NCBI GenBank assembly: GCA_021205365.1
Contig: JAJPXP010000010.1
Coordinates: forward strand, 140,711-204,710
Direction of reading: 5' to 3'
DNA from: Clostridia bacterium
GTDB taxonomy: Bacteria; Bacillota; Clostridia; Oscillospirales; Butyricicoccaceae
DNA: 64,000 nucleotides
In this document: in pieces, positions 30,804-41,006 of the stretch
Layout: every line of letters starts with the position of its first letter
Numbering within the stretch: the stretch's first letter is position 1
Notes under the pieces: generated by a model
Told to the model about the DNA's origin: nothing
Seen by the model: only the letters and a program-made list of their open reading frames with translations
Database searches by the model: none
Made by a program: the position numbers and the translations under genes

Positions 30804-31274
30804 GTGCCAAGAAGAGGTTTTGTTCCCAAGAGAGAAGTTCTTGCGGATCCGCTTTACGGTTCTCAGCTCGTTACGAAGCTGATTAACTCGATCATGCTCG
30901 ATGGTAAGAAGGGCGTAGCTCAGAAAGTTGTTTACGGTGCTTTTGACATCGTGAAGGAGAAGACTGGCCGCGATCCGTTAGAAGTATTTACTGAGGCTAT
31001 GGATAATATCATGCCGTCTCTGGAAGTTAAGGCTCGCCGTGTAGGCGGCGCTACCTACCAGGTTCCGATGGAAGTTCGTCCGGAGAGACGTCAGACCCTG
31101 GGTCTGCGTTGGATTACCAAGTATTCCCGTGCCCGTTCTGAGAGAACGATGGCTGAGAGACTCGCTGGCGAAATTATGGACGCTGTGAACAATCTGGGCG
31201 GCGCTGTTAAGAAGCGTGAAGATACCCACAAGATGGCAGAGGCTAATAAGGCATTTGCTCATTACAGATACTAA
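30804..31274 (+). CDS. rpsG: Ribosomal protein S7
   Basis: 156 residues, the standard length. It initiates the 3' domain assembly of 16S rRNA. I start it at GTG 30804, because the encoded '[19 protein letters not shown]' is the canonical N-terminus and AAGGAGGGAAG lies just before it. '[19 protein letters not shown]' and '[20 protein letters not shown]' are family signatures. fusA follows 36 bases later, in the usual str-operon order. Confidence 0.96.
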   Translation: MPRRGFVPKREVLADPLYGSQLVTKLINSIMLDGKKGVAQKVVYGAFDIVKEKTGRDPLEVFTEAMDNIMPSLEVKARRVGGATYQVPMEVRPERRQTLGLRWITKYSRARSERTMAERLAGEIMDAVNNLGGAVKKREDTHKMAEANKAFAHYRY

Positions 31275-31310
31275 TTTCTGTGCCGGGTAACTTTACGAAA
31301 GGAGATCAAC

Positions 31311-33395
31311 ATGCCAAGAGAGTTTACACTGGAAAAAACAAGAAATATTGGTATCATGGCGCACATCGACGCTGGTAAGACGACCACCACCGAGCGTATT
31401 CTGTATTACACCGGACGTACGCACAAGATTGGTGAGACGCATGAAGGCGCGTCCGTCATGGACTGGATGGCGCAGGAAAAGGAGCGCGGTATCACCATTA
31501 CTTCCGCTGCTACCACCTGTAAGTGGAAAGACCATCGTATCAATATCATTGACACCCCGGGCCACGTTGACTTTACTGTAGAAGTACAGCGTTCCCTGCG
31601 TGTCCTCGACGGCTCTGTTTGCGTATTCTGCGCAAAGGGCGGCGTTGAACCGCAGTCTGAAACCGTATGGCATCAGGCAGACGATTATAAGGTTCCGCGT
31701 ATGGCATTCGTCAACAAGATGGATATCATGGGCGCTGACTTCTATAACGTAATCCAGATGATGAAGGACCGCCTGAAGTGCGTTCCGGTTCCGGTACAGC
31801 TGCCGATCGGCGCTGAGAGCGAGTTCGTTGGTATCATTGACCTGATGACCATGCGCGCTGAGGTTTATTACGATGACCTGGGCAAGGACATCCGCGATGA
31901 GGATATTCCGGCTGACATGCTGGAAAAGGCACAGCAGTACCATGACGAAATGGTAGAGCTGATCTGCGATACCGATGAAGAACTGATGATGATGTACCTG
32001 GAGGGCGAAGAAATCCCGATGGAGGATCTGAAGAAGGCTCTCCGCCAGGCTACCATCGACAACAAGCTGGTTCCGGTACTGTGTGGTACCGCTTACCGCA
32101 ATAAGGGCGTTCAGATGCTGCTGGATGCTATTATTGATTACATGCCGGCTCCGATTGATATCCCGCCGATCAAGGGCATCAATCCGGACACCGAAGAAGA
32201 GGATGAGCGCCCGTCTGATGACAGCGCACCGTTCTCCGCACTGGCATTTAAGATTGCCACCGACCCGTTCGTTGGACGTCTGTCCTTCTTCCGCGTATAT
32301 TCCGGTACACTGGATGCAGGTACTTCCATACTCAATGCAACCAAGGACAAGCGCGAGAGAATGGGCCGTATCCTGCTGATGCACGCAAACCATCGTGAGG
32401 ATATCACCAAGGTATATGCCGGCGATATCGCTGCAGCTGTAGGCTTCAAGAACACCACCACCGGTGATACACTGTGTGATGAAAAGTACCCGATCATCCT
32501 GGAATCCATGAACTTCCCGGATCCGGTTATCCGTGTTGCGATCGAGCCGAAGACCAAGGCTGGTCAGGAGAAGATGGGCATCGCGCTGGCTAAGCTGGCA
32601 GAAGAAGATCCGACCTTCAAGACCTGGACCGATGAGGAAACCGGCCAGACCATTATCGCTGGTATGGGTGAGCTGCATCTGGAAATCATCGTTGACCGTC
32701 TGCTGCGTGAATTCAAGGTAGAGGCTAACGTAGGTAAGCCGCAGGTAGCTTATAAGGAAACCATTCGCCGTAAGGCTGATGTCGAGACCAAATATGCTCG
32801 TCAGTCTGGTGGTAAGGGCCAGTATGGTCATGTTAAAATCATCCTGGAGCCGAACGAGCCGGGCAAGGGCTACGAGTTTATCAACTCTGTTGTCGGCGGC
32901 GCGATTCCGAAGGAATACATCGAGCCGGTTAACCAGGGTATTCAGGGCGCAATGCAGAACGGTGTTCTGGCTGGCTACCCGGTAGTTGACTGCAAGGTTA
33001 CGCTGTATGATGGATCTTATCATGAAGTCGACTCTTCTGAAATGGCATTTAAGATTGCCGGCTCTATGGCATTCAAGGAAGCTATGAAGAAGGCAGATCC
33101 GGTTCTGACTGAGCCGATCATGCAGGTTGATGTTATGGTTCCGGAGGATTACATGGGCGACGTTATCGGCGACCTGAACTCCCGCCGTGGCCAGATTCAG
33201 GGTATGGAGCCGCGTGGTGCTGTACAGGCTATCTCTGCTGCTGTTCCGCTGTCTGAGATGTTCGGTTACGCTACCGACCTGCGTTCCCGTTCCCAGGGCC
33301 GTGGCCAGTACGTCATGCAGCCGAGCCATTACGCTGAAATCCCGAAGAGCATCTCTGACAAGATCATCGCTACCCGCAATAAGGCTCAGGGCTGA
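31311..33395 (+). CDS. fusA: Elongation factor G
   Basis: 694-residue translocation GTPase. G1 '[15 protein letters not shown]', G2/switch I '[12 protein letters not shown]', G3 'DTPGHVDF' and G4 'NKMD' are intact. Domain IV contains '[11 protein letters not shown]' and the C-terminal domain '[19 protein letters not shown]'-like '[20 protein letters not shown]'. It is the last gene of the rpsL-rpsG-fusA unit, with a terminator before tuf. Codon use is strongly biased. Confidence 0.98.
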   Translation: MPREFTLEKTRNIGIMAHIDAGKTTTTERILYYTGRTHKIGETHEGASVMDWMAQEKERGITITSAATTCKWKDHRINIIDTPGHVDFTVEVQRSLRVLDGSVCVFCAKGGVEPQSETVWHQADDYKVPRMAFVNKMDIMGADFYNVIQMMKDRLKCVPVPVQLPIGAESEFVGIIDLMTMRAEVYYDDLGKDIRDEDIPADMLEKAQQYHDEMVELICDTDEELMMMYLEGEEIPMEDLKKALRQATIDNKLVPVLCGTAYRNKGVQMLLDAIIDYMPAPIDIPPIKGINPDTEEEDERPSDDSAPFSALAFKIATDPFVGRLSFFRVYSGTLDAGTSILNATKDKRERMGRILLMHANHREDITKVYAGDIAAAVGFKNTTTGDTLCDEKYPIILESMNFPDPVIRVAIEPKTKAGQEKMGIALAKLAEEDPTFKTWTDEETGQTIIAGMGELHLEIIVDRLLREFKVEANVGKPQVAYKETIRRKADVETKYARQSGGKGQYGHVKIILEPNEPGKGYEFINSVVGGAIPKEYIEPVNQGIQGAMQNGVLAGYPVVDCKVTLYDGSYHEVDSSEMAFKIAGSMAFKEAMKKADPVLTEPIMQVDVMVPEDYMGDVIGDLNSRRGQIQGMEPRGAVQAISAAVPLSEMFGYATDLRSRSQGRGQYVMQPSHYAEIPKSISDKIIATRNKAQG

Positions 33396-33428
33396 TTTGC
33401 TGAATCGCTCAATTCTATCAAATAAAAC

Positions 33429-33463
33429 AGGCTCCCTTTCGTCAGGGAGGGAGCCTTCCTTTT
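33429..33463 (+). terminator. Terminator after fusA
   Basis: GGCTCCC (33430-33436) pairs with GGGAGCC (33449-33455), followed by a TTCCTTTT tail. Confidence 0.78.
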
Positions 33464-33508
33464 AAAATGCTTCCGCTGATTTTCTCAGGGGAATCTATCA
33501 GGTAATGC

Positions 33509-33537
33509 TTGCAATTTTGCATGCATTATTATAAAAT
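33509..33537 (+). promoter_or_regulatory. Sigma-A promoter for tuf
   Basis: TTGCAA (33509-33514), 17-base spacer, TAAAAT (33532-33537), 50 bases before the tuf ATG. Confidence 0.65.
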
Positions 33538-33586
33538 ATAGTCTGTAAATGACTACGTCGTTATTATATGAAGGAGGATACCAACA

Positions 33587-34789
33587 ATGGCAAAGGAAAA
33601 GTACGTAAGAGACCTGCCTCATGTTAACATTGGTACTATCGGCCACGTTGACCATGGCAAGACCACCCTTACTGCAGCAATCACCAAGGTACTGGCTATG
33701 CAGGGCCAGGCTGAGGTTCAGAAGTATGATGAAATCGACAAGGCTCCGGAAGAGAAGGAGCGCGGCATCACCATCAACACCGCACACGTAGAGTACAAGA
33801 CCAAGAACCGTCACTACGCACACGTAGACTGCCCGGGCCATGCTGACTATGTAAAGAACATGATCACTGGCGCTGCTCAGATGGACGGCGCAATCCTGGT
33901 AGTATCTTCTGCTGACGGCCCGATGCCGCAGACCCGTGAGCACATCCTGCTGGCTCGTCAGGTAGGCGTACCGTACATCGTTGTTTTCATGAACAAGGTT
34001 GACCAGGTAGACGACGAGGAGCTGCTGGATCTGGTAGAAATGGAAATCCGTGAGCTGCTGTCTGACTACGAGTTCCCGGGCGACGACATTCCGATCATCC
34101 GTGGTACCGCTCTGGGCGTTCTGGAGTGCGATTCCGAGGATCCGGAAGCACCGGAATACGCTTGCATCCGTGAGCTGATGGACGCTGTTGACGAATACAT
34201 CCCGACTCCGGAGCGTAAGGCTGACCAGCCGTTCCTGATGCCGGTCGAGGACGTATTCTCTATCACTGGTCGTGGTACCGTAGCTACTGGCCGTGTAGAG
34301 CGTGGCCAGGTTAAGATGGGCGAAGAAGTTGAAATCGTTGGTCTGATGGACGCTCCGCGCAAGACCGTTGTAACCGGTATCGAAATGTTCCGCAAGCTGC
34401 TGGACTACGCTGAAGCTGGCGACAACATCGGTACTCTGCTGCGTGGTATCCAGAAGAATGAGATTGAGCGTGGCCAGGTTATCGCTAAGCCGGGCTCCAT
34501 CCATCCGCATACCAAGTTCAAGGGCCAGGTATACGTTCTGAAGAAGGAAGAAGGCGGCCGTCATACTCCGTTCTTCAACAACTACCGTCCGCAGTTCTAC
34601 TTCCGTACCACTGACGTTACTGGCGTTATCTCCCTGCCGGAAGGCACCGAGATGTGCATGCCGGGCGACAACGTTGATATGGACGTAGCTCTGATTACCC
34701 CGATCGCTATCGAGAAGGGCCTGCGTTTCGCTATCCGTGAGGGTGGCCGTACCGTTGGTTCTGGCGTTGTTACCGAAATCTACGAATAA
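33587..34789 (+). CDS. tuf: Elongation factor Tu
   Basis: 400-residue GTPase that delivers aminoacyl-tRNA. It has '[15 protein letters not shown]', '[13 protein letters not shown]', '[15 protein letters not shown]' and 'NKVD' in domain I, and the domain II/III stretches '[13 protein letters not shown]' and '[24 protein letters not shown]'. A GAAGGAGGA site precedes the ATG. It has its own promoter and terminator, so it can be expressed apart from fusA. Codon use is the most biased in the window. Confidence 0.98.
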   Translation: MAKEKYVRDLPHVNIGTIGHVDHGKTTLTAAITKVLAMQGQAEVQKYDEIDKAPEEKERGITINTAHVEYKTKNRHYAHVDCPGHADYVKNMITGAAQMDGAILVVSSADGPMPQTREHILLARQVGVPYIVVFMNKVDQVDDEELLDLVEMEIRELLSDYEFPGDDIPIIRGTALGVLECDSEDPEAPEYACIRELMDAVDEYIPTPERKADQPFLMPVEDVFSITGRGTVATGRVERGQVKMGEEVEIVGLMDAPRKTVVTGIEMFRKLLDYAEAGDNIGTLLRGIQKNEIERGQVIAKPGSIHPHTKFKGQVYVLKKEEGGRHTPFFNNYRPQFYFRTTDVTGVISLPEGTEMCMPGDNVDMDVALITPIAIEKGLRFAIREGGRTVGSGVVTEIYE

Positions 34790-34824
34790 TTTTGGTTTTC
34801 GCTCACACTGATATAGTGCATTTT

Positions 34825-34855
34825 GTCCCGTCCGGATTTCCGGACGGGACTTTTT
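34825..34855 (+). terminator. Terminator after tuf
   Basis: Perfect 12-bp inverted repeat GTCCCGTCCGGA/TCCGGACGGGAC followed by TTTTT. Confidence 0.9.
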
Positions 34856-34872
34856 GCTTGCAGGAAACCTTT

Positions 34873-34901
34873 TTGCGTTCCTACTGCACATGTGCTATAA
34901 T
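34873..34901 (+). promoter_or_regulatory. Sigma-A promoter for recD2
   Basis: TTGCGT (34873-34878), 17-base spacer, perfect TATAAT (34896-34901), 33 bases before the recD2 ATG. Confidence 0.72.
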
Positions 34902-34934
34902 GGAAAAGCAAAAAACTGCATGGAGGGACAGGAT

Positions 34935-37199
34935 ATGGAAAACGAACTGCTGAGCATCAGCGGCACAGTTGATGCAGTCATTTATCAAAATGAAGATAAC
35001 GGCTATGCAGTCATCCGTATGATTGCGGAGGATGGCGAAGAAGTGACAGCAGTTGGTACATTGCCGCAGATCTGCCTTGGGGAAGAGCTGATGCTGACCG
35101 GGCACTGGGTGACGCATGCTTCTTATGGAGAGCAGTTTCAGACCGAATATTTTGAGCGCCGTATGCCTGCGACAGTCAAAGGCATTGCAGACTACCTGTC
35201 CTCCGGCATTATTAAGGGAATCGGTCCAAAGCTTGCAAGGAAAATTGCAGACCGTTTCGGCGAGGAAACCTTTTCCGTTATGGCAAATGAACCGGAACGG
35301 TTGAGCGGCATAACTGGCATTACGGCGCGGAAGGCAGAGGCAATTGGAGAGCAGTTCCGTCATCAGACCTCTATGCGCCGTCTGATGGAATTTCTGATGG
35401 AAAATCAGCTTCCGCCGCAGCTGGCGGCCCGGTTATATAAACGGTATAAGGAAGCTGCGATTGACCATGTGCTGGAAAATCCATATTTGCTGTGCGGGGA
35501 GGAATTTGAGGTTTCTTTTGATCTTGCAGATAATCTCGCCCTCTCACAGGGTATGCCATGGGACAGTACAGAACGTATTCAGGCTGGCATTTTATATACC
35601 CTGCAGTTTAATCTCAGTAACGGGCACACTTTCATTCCGAAAAATAAGCTTCTGGCAACTGCCAGCAGGCTGCTGCAGGATGAGGATGGATTTGAACCCG
35701 AGGCGGAGCTATTGGAAGCGAATTTCACTCAGCTGCAGGACAATGGACGGCTGGTTTGCGAGCATATCTGCCGCCGCGATGCAGTATACCTCAATCCCAT
35801 GCATGAAGCTGAAGTTTATGTTTCCGATTATCTGGCAGCTTTGTCCAATATGGAATATCAATACGAATTTGATGTAAAAGAGCTTCTGGATACGTTGGAG
35901 GAAAACCGTTCGATCACATATGCCCCGCGGCAGCGCCAGGCAATTGAATGGGCTGCAAAATATGGTCTGGTTATTTTGACAGGAGGGCCGGGTACTGGCA
36001 AGACGACAACGGTACGTGGTATGTTGGAATTTTATGATGCCATTGGATTGGATGTTGTGCTGGCAGCACCGACCGGACGCGCTGCAAAACGCCTCAGTGA
36101 ATTGTGCGATAGGGAAGCCAAGACCATCCATCGTCTGCTGGAAGCTGGCTACCGTGGAGCAGAAAGCAGGGCGGTTTTTGGCCGGAACAGGGACAACCAG
36201 CTGGAATGTGATGTGGTCATCCTTGATGAGGTTTCTATGATTGATATTGTACTGATGCAGGCATTGCTGGAAGCCTTGCGTCCGGAAACACGTTTAATCC
36301 TGGTGGGGGATGCGGATCAGCTGCCGCCAGTTGGACCGGGGAATTTTCTGCGTGACTGCATCGGTTCCACCCGTATTCATACCATTGAGCTGGACGAAAT
36401 TTTCCGTCAGGCGCAGCAGAGTGCCATTGTCCGCAATGCACATGCAATCAACCATGGGGAAATGCCTGTGAGCGGCGGACGGGATGGCGATTTCTTCATC
36501 ATGAAACAGCGGACACCGGAGGATGTCATGCGTACGGTTGTGGATCTGTGCCGCAAGCGTCTGCCGGATTATTATGGCTTCACACCGGATCAGATACAGG
36601 TTTTGACACCATCCAGACGTCAGGCAGCCGGAACGCAGCAGCTAAACCGTATGCTGCAGGAAGCATTGAATCCTGCCGATGCCGCAAAGCCGGAAAAACG
36701 GTATGGGGATACTGTTTTTCGGCTGGGTGACCGTGTGATGCAGGTGCGTAACAATTATGACATTGTTTGGGAAAAGGAAGACAATCCTGCGGAAGACGGT
36801 ACTGGTATGTTTAATGGCGATGTCGGGCGGATTATCGGTATTTCCCTGCAGGAAGAAAGTATGCTGATCCAGTTTGACGACAAGCTGGCACATTATACCT
36901 TTGATATGCTGAATGAGCTGGAGCTAGCCTATGCTATGACCGTACACAAATCGCAGGGCAGTGAATTTGAGGCCGTTATTGTTGCATTGCCAAACGGCAT
37001 AGGAAAGCGTCTTTTAACGCGGAATATACTGTATACAGCGATTACTCGTGCAAAGAAGCTGTTGGTGCTGGTGGGTGATCCGCATGTGACCGAAACAATG
37101 GTAAATACCAATACACGTAACCGCAGATACAGCGCATTGCGTGCACGGTTAATCCGTGGTATGCCGGGTCCGGAGCAATTGGGAATGGAGGAAGGATAA
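34935..37199 (+). CDS. recD2: RecD-like 5'-3' DNA helicase (RecD2)
   Basis: 754 residues, the length of stand-alone RecD2 helicases that act in repair without RecBC. The N-terminal OB-like domain (1-90) is followed by helix-hairpin-helix motifs ('IKGIGPKLARKIADRFG', 'ITGITARKAEAIGEQF'). Then comes the superfamily 1 core: Walker A 'LTGGPGTGKTTTVRGM', 'APTGRAAKRLSE', 'VVILDEVSMIDIVLM', 'LVGDADQLPPVGPGNFL' and the final 'AYAMTVHKSQGSEFEAV'. The start ATG 34935 follows GGAGGGACAGG; the ORF track start lies before the promoter. comF begins 1 base after its stop. Confidence 0.93.
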   Translation: MENELLSISGTVDAVIYQNEDNGYAVIRMIAEDGEEVTAVGTLPQICLGEELMLTGHWVTHASYGEQFQTEYFERRMPATVKGIADYLSSGIIKGIGPKLARKIADRFGEETFSVMANEPERLSGITGITARKAEAIGEQFRHQTSMRRLMEFLMENQLPPQLAARLYKRYKEAAIDHVLENPYLLCGEEFEVSFDLADNLALSQGMPWDSTERIQAGILYTLQFNLSNGHTFIPKNKLLATASRLLQDEDGFEPEAELLEANFTQLQDNGRLVCEHICRRDAVYLNPMHEAEVYVSDYLAALSNMEYQYEFDVKELLDTLEENRSITYAPRQRQAIEWAAKYGLVILTGGPGTGKTTTVRGMLEFYDAIGLDVVLAAPTGRAAKRLSELCDREAKTIHRLLEAGYRGAESRAVFGRNRDNQLECDVVILDEVSMIDIVLMQALLEALRPETRLILVGDADQLPPVGPGNFLRDCIGSTRIHTIELDEIFRQAQQSAIVRNAHAINHGEMPVSGGRDGDFFIMKQRTPEDVMRTVVDLCRKRLPDYYGFTPDQIQVLTPSRRQAAGTQQLNRMLQEALNPADAAKPEKRYGDTVFRLGDRVMQVRNNYDIVWEKEDNPAEDGTGMFNGDVGRIIGISLQEESMLIQFDDKLAHYTFDMLNELELAYAMTVHKSQGSEFEAVIVALPNGIGKRLLTRNILYTAITRAKKLLVLVGDPHVTETMVNTNTRNRRYSALRARLIRGMPGPEQLGMEEG

Positions 37200-37200
37200 T

Positions 37201-37836
37201 ATGTCCCTATTGTTTCCATCCCGGTGCATTTTCTGCGGGGAATGGATTTCCGAAAAGATGGGCGGTTTATGTAAGGAATGCAGGGAACAGGCAGAAGAAG
37301 ATAGTAAGACGGTATACTGCACACCGCCGGAGAATATAGATGGGTTGGTCTGTGCCGGACGATATCGGGGAAGCCTCAAGCGGGCAGTGATCCACATGAA
37401 ATTCCATGAATATGGCAGCCGGAACCTGCTGCCGCTGGTACAGCTGATGGCGCAGGCATGGGCGCTTCACAAAATGCCGGAACCTGATATCATCATTGGT
37501 GTTCCCATCAGTCCGCTGCGGCTCCGTACACGCGGATATAACCAAAGTGAGGAAATGGCAAAGTTGCTGGCGAACATGTGGAATATTCCGTTTGTGCCTG
37601 TCCTGCGGCGGCGTATGCTGTCGCAAATGCAGTCAAAGCTGACGGCTGATAAACGCTGGGACAATGCACGCCGATCATTTTATCTGCGCCGGAACATCCG
37701 GCTGGAGGGTAAGGCCGTTTTGCTGGTAGATGATATTGTCACAACCGGTGCTACAGCGAGCAGCTGTGCTGCACTGCTCCGGAAGGCAGGTGCACAATCC
37801 GTCTGGGTACTTGCCGCAGCGAAAGCTGGCGCATAA
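37201..37836 (+). CDS. comF: ComF family phosphoribosyltransferase-like protein
   Basis: 211 residues. The N-terminal zinc finger has Cys 9, 12, 24 and 27 ('CIFC', 'CKEC'). The C-terminal phosphoribosyltransferase fold has 'PDIIIGVPISPLRLRTRGYNQSEEMAK' and the PRPP loop 'VLLVDDIVTTGATASSCA'. ComF proteins help single-stranded DNA enter or be handled in natural competence. ATG 37201 follows a GGAGGAAGG site inside the end of recD2, so both genes of DNA handling are one transcript. Confidence 0.9.
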   Translation: MSLLFPSRCIFCGEWISEKMGGLCKECREQAEEDSKTVYCTPPENIDGLVCAGRYRGSLKRAVIHMKFHEYGSRNLLPLVQLMAQAWALHKMPEPDIIIGVPISPLRLRTRGYNQSEEMAKLLANMWNIPFVPVLRRRMLSQMQSKLTADKRWDNARRSFYLRRNIRLEGKAVLLVDDIVTTGATASSCAALLRKAGAQSVWVLAAAKAGA

Positions 37837-37978
37837 CAATTCCATATTTGTCGAACGAAATATCCATCATCCTGTGTATGATCGCGGACCGGACTGGCAT
37901 ATACTGTTGTATGACAGAATGGCACATAAGGAAGAGTTCTGATGCTTCAGAACCTTCCAGGAAAGCGAGGAACACAGG

Positions 37979-38998
37979 ATGTATGACTTTGCAATGGATT
38001 TAGGTACATCGTCGGTACTGTTGTACCGGCAGGGAAAAGGAATTATTTTGCGGGAACCATCGGTAGTTGCCATCCGCAGGCAGACTGGACAGGTTGTCAG
38101 TGTCGGGCAAAAGGCACGGGAAATGCTGGGACGCACCCCGGAAACGCTGCTTGCAGTCCGTCCGGTACGCGGCGGTGTGATTACGGATTGTGAAATTACA
38201 AGTGTGATGGCGCGAGCATTTCTAAAACGTGCCGGTGCAGGCAGTATGCTGCGGCCCAATTTGCTGATCTGTGTGCCGCCATTGGTTTCCGAGCTGGAGG
38301 AACGTGCGGTAGTAGATGCGGGCCTGCAGGCAGGTGCATCGAAAGTATATCTGATGGAGCAGCCGGTCGCGGCTGCCGCAGGAGCTGGCGTAGACCCGAA
38401 AAGTCCGAAAGGGACGCTTGTGGTGGACATCGGCGGCGGTACAACGGACATTGCTGTAATTTCCATGGGAGCTGTTGTACGGGCTGTGTCCATCCGCATT
38501 GCCGGGGACAGCTGTGACGATGCGATTCAGGCGTATCTGAAGCGTCAGCACGATTTGCTGATCGGGCTTTCCACAGCAGAACAGATTAAATGCAGCATCG
38601 GCGGCATTCTGCCGCGGGAGGAAAACCTGTCGATGACAGTACGGGGCAGAAGATTGTCCAGTGGACTTCCTGCCTGCGAAACCATTACATCCGAGGAACT
38701 GATTCCAGTCCTGCAGGAGCAGGCGGAGCAGATTCTGGCGGCAATTTGCGGCTTGATGGAGACAACACCGCCAGAGCTGGTAGGTGATTTGACGGAAACT
38801 GGAATTGTATTGGCAGGCGGCGGCTCCAAGCTGTACGGTATGGACCGATATTTATCCAGAGAGATGGGACTGGAAACCCATGCATCGGAAGACCCGGAAA
38901 TCTGTGTCATCATGGGGACAAGCCGTATTTTGGGCAATCTGAAACGTATGCAGGAAGGGCCGATCAATATAGCCAGACGGCGAAGAGGACTGGCATGA
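37979..38998 (+). CDS. MreB-like rod-shape actin homologue
   Basis: 339 residues with the actin-fold phosphate loops 'MDLGTSSVLLYRQGKGIILREPSVVAI' and 'LVVDIGGGTTDIAVISMG', and the adenosine loop 'IVLAGGGSKLYGMDRYL'. It guides peptidoglycan synthesis along the side wall. It is somewhat divergent ('TSSVLLYRQ' in place of the common 'TANTLVY' start) and lacks adjacent mreC or mreD. It is therefore likely an Mbl- or MreBH-type paralogue (inference). The gene ends at a bidirectional terminator facing murC. The ribosome site AGGAACACAGG is modest. Confidence 0.9.
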   Translation: MYDFAMDLGTSSVLLYRQGKGIILREPSVVAIRRQTGQVVSVGQKAREMLGRTPETLLAVRPVRGGVITDCEITSVMARAFLKRAGAGSMLRPNLLICVPPLVSELEERAVVDAGLQAGASKVYLMEQPVAAAAGAGVDPKSPKGTLVVDIGGGTTDIAVISMGAVVRAVSIRIAGDSCDDAIQAYLKRQHDLLIGLSTAEQIKCSIGGILPREENLSMTVRGRRLSSGLPACETITSEELIPVLQEQAEQILAAICGLMETTPPELVGDLTETGIVLAGGGSKLYGMDRYLSREMGLETHASEDPEICVIMGTSRILGNLKRMQEGPINIARRRRGLA

Positions 38999-39011
38999 CA
39001 AATGCATAAGA

Positions 39012-39036
39012 AAAAGCCGCTCATTGAGCGGCTTTT
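39012..39036. terminator. Bidirectional terminator between mreB-like gene and murC
   Basis: AAAAGCCGCTCA and TGAGCGGCTTTT form a tight palindrome with T runs on both strands, between two convergent genes. Confidence 0.85.
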
Positions 39037-39055
39037 GTGCGGTTGTCTTGTACAT

Positions 39056-40435
39056 TTAATCCTTTGCGCAGATGGCAGAGCCGATGGAGTTGACATTGCC
39101 TGCACCCATGGTGATAATCAGATCACCTGGTTGCGCAATTTCCAGCAGACGGGCTTCAATTTTTTCAAAGGAATCATAGTATTCGCCGCCATCCAGAGCA
39201 TCGGAGATATCCTTGGAACTGATGCCAAAGGTATTCTGCTCACGCGCTGCATAGATATCAGCCAGGATTGCTTTATCGCACAGCTTCAAAGCTTCGATGA
39301 ACTGCGGCAGCAGTGCCTTGGTACGCGAATAGGTATGCGGCTGGAATACGCAGAGGATGCGGTCATAATCCATCTCACGTGCGGTTTTCAGGGTAGCCAT
39401 CATTTCTGTCGGATGATGTGCGTAATCATCGATGACCATAGTACCTTTTGGGGTGCGTCCAGTGAGCTGAAAGCGGCGGGAGGAGCCGGTAAACTGCTTC
39501 AAACCTTCTGCGGAAGCAGCAGCATCCAGACCGAGGAATGTGCAGACCGCGCAGGAAGCCAGTGCGTTCATCATATTATGGTAGCCCGGTACGGACAGAT
39601 CAACGTGCGTAAACAGCTTGCCCTTATGCATGACATCAAAGCTGTAATAGCCGTGGCGGTCCGTGACATTTTCGGGATAAACATCCGCATCCGGTGTGGA
39701 GCCGAAGGTGATACAGGTACGGTCAATGCCTTCCACAGCCTTCAGCGCGTTGGCAGAATCGTTGTTGACAACGATGGCGCCCGTTTCCGGGACCAGTTCG
39801 CAGAACCGATGGAAGGAATGGATAATATCATCGATATCCTTGAAGAAATCCAGATGGTCTGCATCAACATTCAGTACAACAGCAACCGTTGGATGGAAGC
39901 TGAGAAATGAATTGGTGTACTCGCAGGATTCTGCGATAAAGCAGTCATGGGAACCAATGCGCAGGGTGCCGCCAATTGCCGGGAGGTCGCTGCCTACCAT
40001 AACAGTCGGGTCAATGCCGCACTGCATACCGATCAGGGTCAGCATAGAAGTTGTGGTAGTCTTGCCATGGGTACCGGAGATACAGACAGCATCCCGATAG
40101 GCAATCATAATAGAACCCCATGCCTGTGCGCGTTCCACAACGGGAATACCCAGTTCACGGGCATGAGCGATTTCCGGGTTATCATCATGTACTGCTGCGG
40201 TACGGATGATGAGGTCAGCACCTTCTACGTTTTCCGGGAGATGTGCATATGTAATCTTTGCACCAAGGGCAGTCAGCTTGTCCGTGACATGGGACTGTGC
40301 ACGGTCGGAGCCGGAAACCTTTGCACCGAGATGCAGCAAAAGCTCTGCCAGTGCGGACATCGAAACACCGCCGATGCCAACAAGATGAATGGACTTATGA
40401 TCTGTTACATAAGACTGTAAAGAAAAGTCGGACAT
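39056..40435 (-). CDS. murC: UDP-N-acetylmuramate-L-alanine ligase
   Basis: 459-residue cytoplasmic ligase that adds the first amino acid of the peptidoglycan stem. The N-terminal Rossmann part has 'IHLVGIGGVSMSALAELL'. The ATP loop is 'CISGTHGKTTTTSML', followed by 'VVLNVDADHLDFF', 'SVPGYHNMMNALAS' and 'VIDDYAHHPTEMMATL'. The start is the ATG at 40435, with GGAGG at 40446-40450; the longer ORF to 40870 runs into spoVG. It is transcribed away from spoVG and toward the mreB-like gene. Confidence 0.95.
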   Translation of the reverse strand: MSDFSLQSYVTDHKSIHLVGIGGVSMSALAELLLHLGAKVSGSDRAQSHVTDKLTALGAKITYAHLPENVEGADLIIRTAAVHDDNPEIAHARELGIPVVERAQAWGSIMIAYRDAVCISGTHGKTTTTSMLTLIGMQCGIDPTVMVGSDLPAIGGTLRIGSHDCFIAESCEYTNSFLSFHPTVAVVLNVDADHLDFFKDIDDIIHSFHRFCELVPETGAIVVNNDSANALKAVEGIDRTCITFGSTPDADVYPENVTDRHGYYSFDVMHKGKLFTHVDLSVPGYHNMMNALASCAVCTFLGLDAAASAEGLKQFTGSSRRFQLTGRTPKGTMVIDDYAHHPTEMMATLKTAREMDYDRILCVFQPHTYSRTKALLPQFIEALKLCDKAILADIYAAREQNTFGISSKDISDALDGGEYYDSFEKIEARLLEIAQPGDLIITMGAGNVNSIGSAICAKD

Positions 40436-40505
40436 GAATAAAATGCCTCCAATAAGATCGAGAACCATGCGGACATGCCGCAGGATTTTCGTGTAATCAT
40501 GAAAA

Positions 40506-40528
40506 TGTATCAAAACCGATATGATACA
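40506..40528. promoter_or_regulatory. Inverted repeat between murC and spoVG
   Basis: TGTATCA and TGATACA arms separated by 9 bases, in the divergent 213-base intergenic region. It could be a binding site serving either gene. I could not assign a confident promoter to either side. Confidence 0.4.
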
Positions 40529-40648
40529 ATTCGATAACGGAGCAAAATCCGTTGTGTATATTATATGACAAATCGGAAAGAATATAAATAGATTATGCCA
40601 AGAAAAATGGTTACAATATGGTAAAATTGGTAAAAGGAGTACACAACA

Positions 40649-40933
40649 ATGGAAATCACGGACATTCATTTCCGGCAATTTTATCGCAACGGCAAGCTGC
40701 GTGCATTGGTATCTGTTACCTTTGACCGCACGTTTGCGGTTCATGACATTAAAATTATCGATGGGTCGGACAGGTTGTTTCTTGCCATGCCGTCGCGCCG
40801 GATGCCGGACGGGCAGTATCGGGACATTGTCCATCCGATTGGCCCGGTGATGCGGGAGGAATTGGAGCAAAAGGTTTTGGGGGAATACCGGCGTACCGTT
40901 TCCCGGTTATCCGGGCAGACATATACAGGCTGA
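40649..40933 (+). CDS. spoVG: Septation/sporulation regulator SpoVG
   Basis: 94-residue nucleic acid-binding protein. 'MEITDIHFRQFYRNGKLRALVSVTFD' and 'FAVHDIKIIDGSDRLFLAMPSRRMPDGQYRDIVHPI' are nearly invariant family stretches. In Bacillus it modulates asymmetric septation, and in other Firmicutes it binds RNA or DNA to regulate many genes. The AAAAGGAG ribosome site is 9 bases before the ATG. It is a single-gene unit, divergent from murC. Confidence 0.95.
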   Translation: MEITDIHFRQFYRNGKLRALVSVTFDRTFAVHDIKIIDGSDRLFLAMPSRRMPDGQYRDIVHPIGPVMREELEQKVLGEYRRTVSRLSGQTYTG

Positions 40934-40955
40934 GCAATATTGGGAAAGATAGCCG

Positions 40956-40984
40956 TTGCACTTCGCGTCCGAATAAGGTAAAAT
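40956..40984 (+). promoter_or_regulatory. Sigma-A promoter for the glycosyltransferase
   Basis: TTGCAC (40956-40961), 17-base spacer, TAAAAT (40979-40984), 23 bases before the ATG. Confidence 0.65.
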
Positions 40985-41006
40985 GTATCGATGAGGAGTG
41001 TGATAC

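Noticed and set aside
31293-34891. Long reverse ORFs opposite fusA and tuf (678 and 468 codons)
   Set aside because: Antisense shadows of highly expressed genes with extreme codon bias; no initiation signals.
39002-39910. 302-codon forward ORF opposite murC
   Set aside because: MurC on the reverse strand is certain from its motifs; this frame has no domain and lies over a bidirectional terminator.
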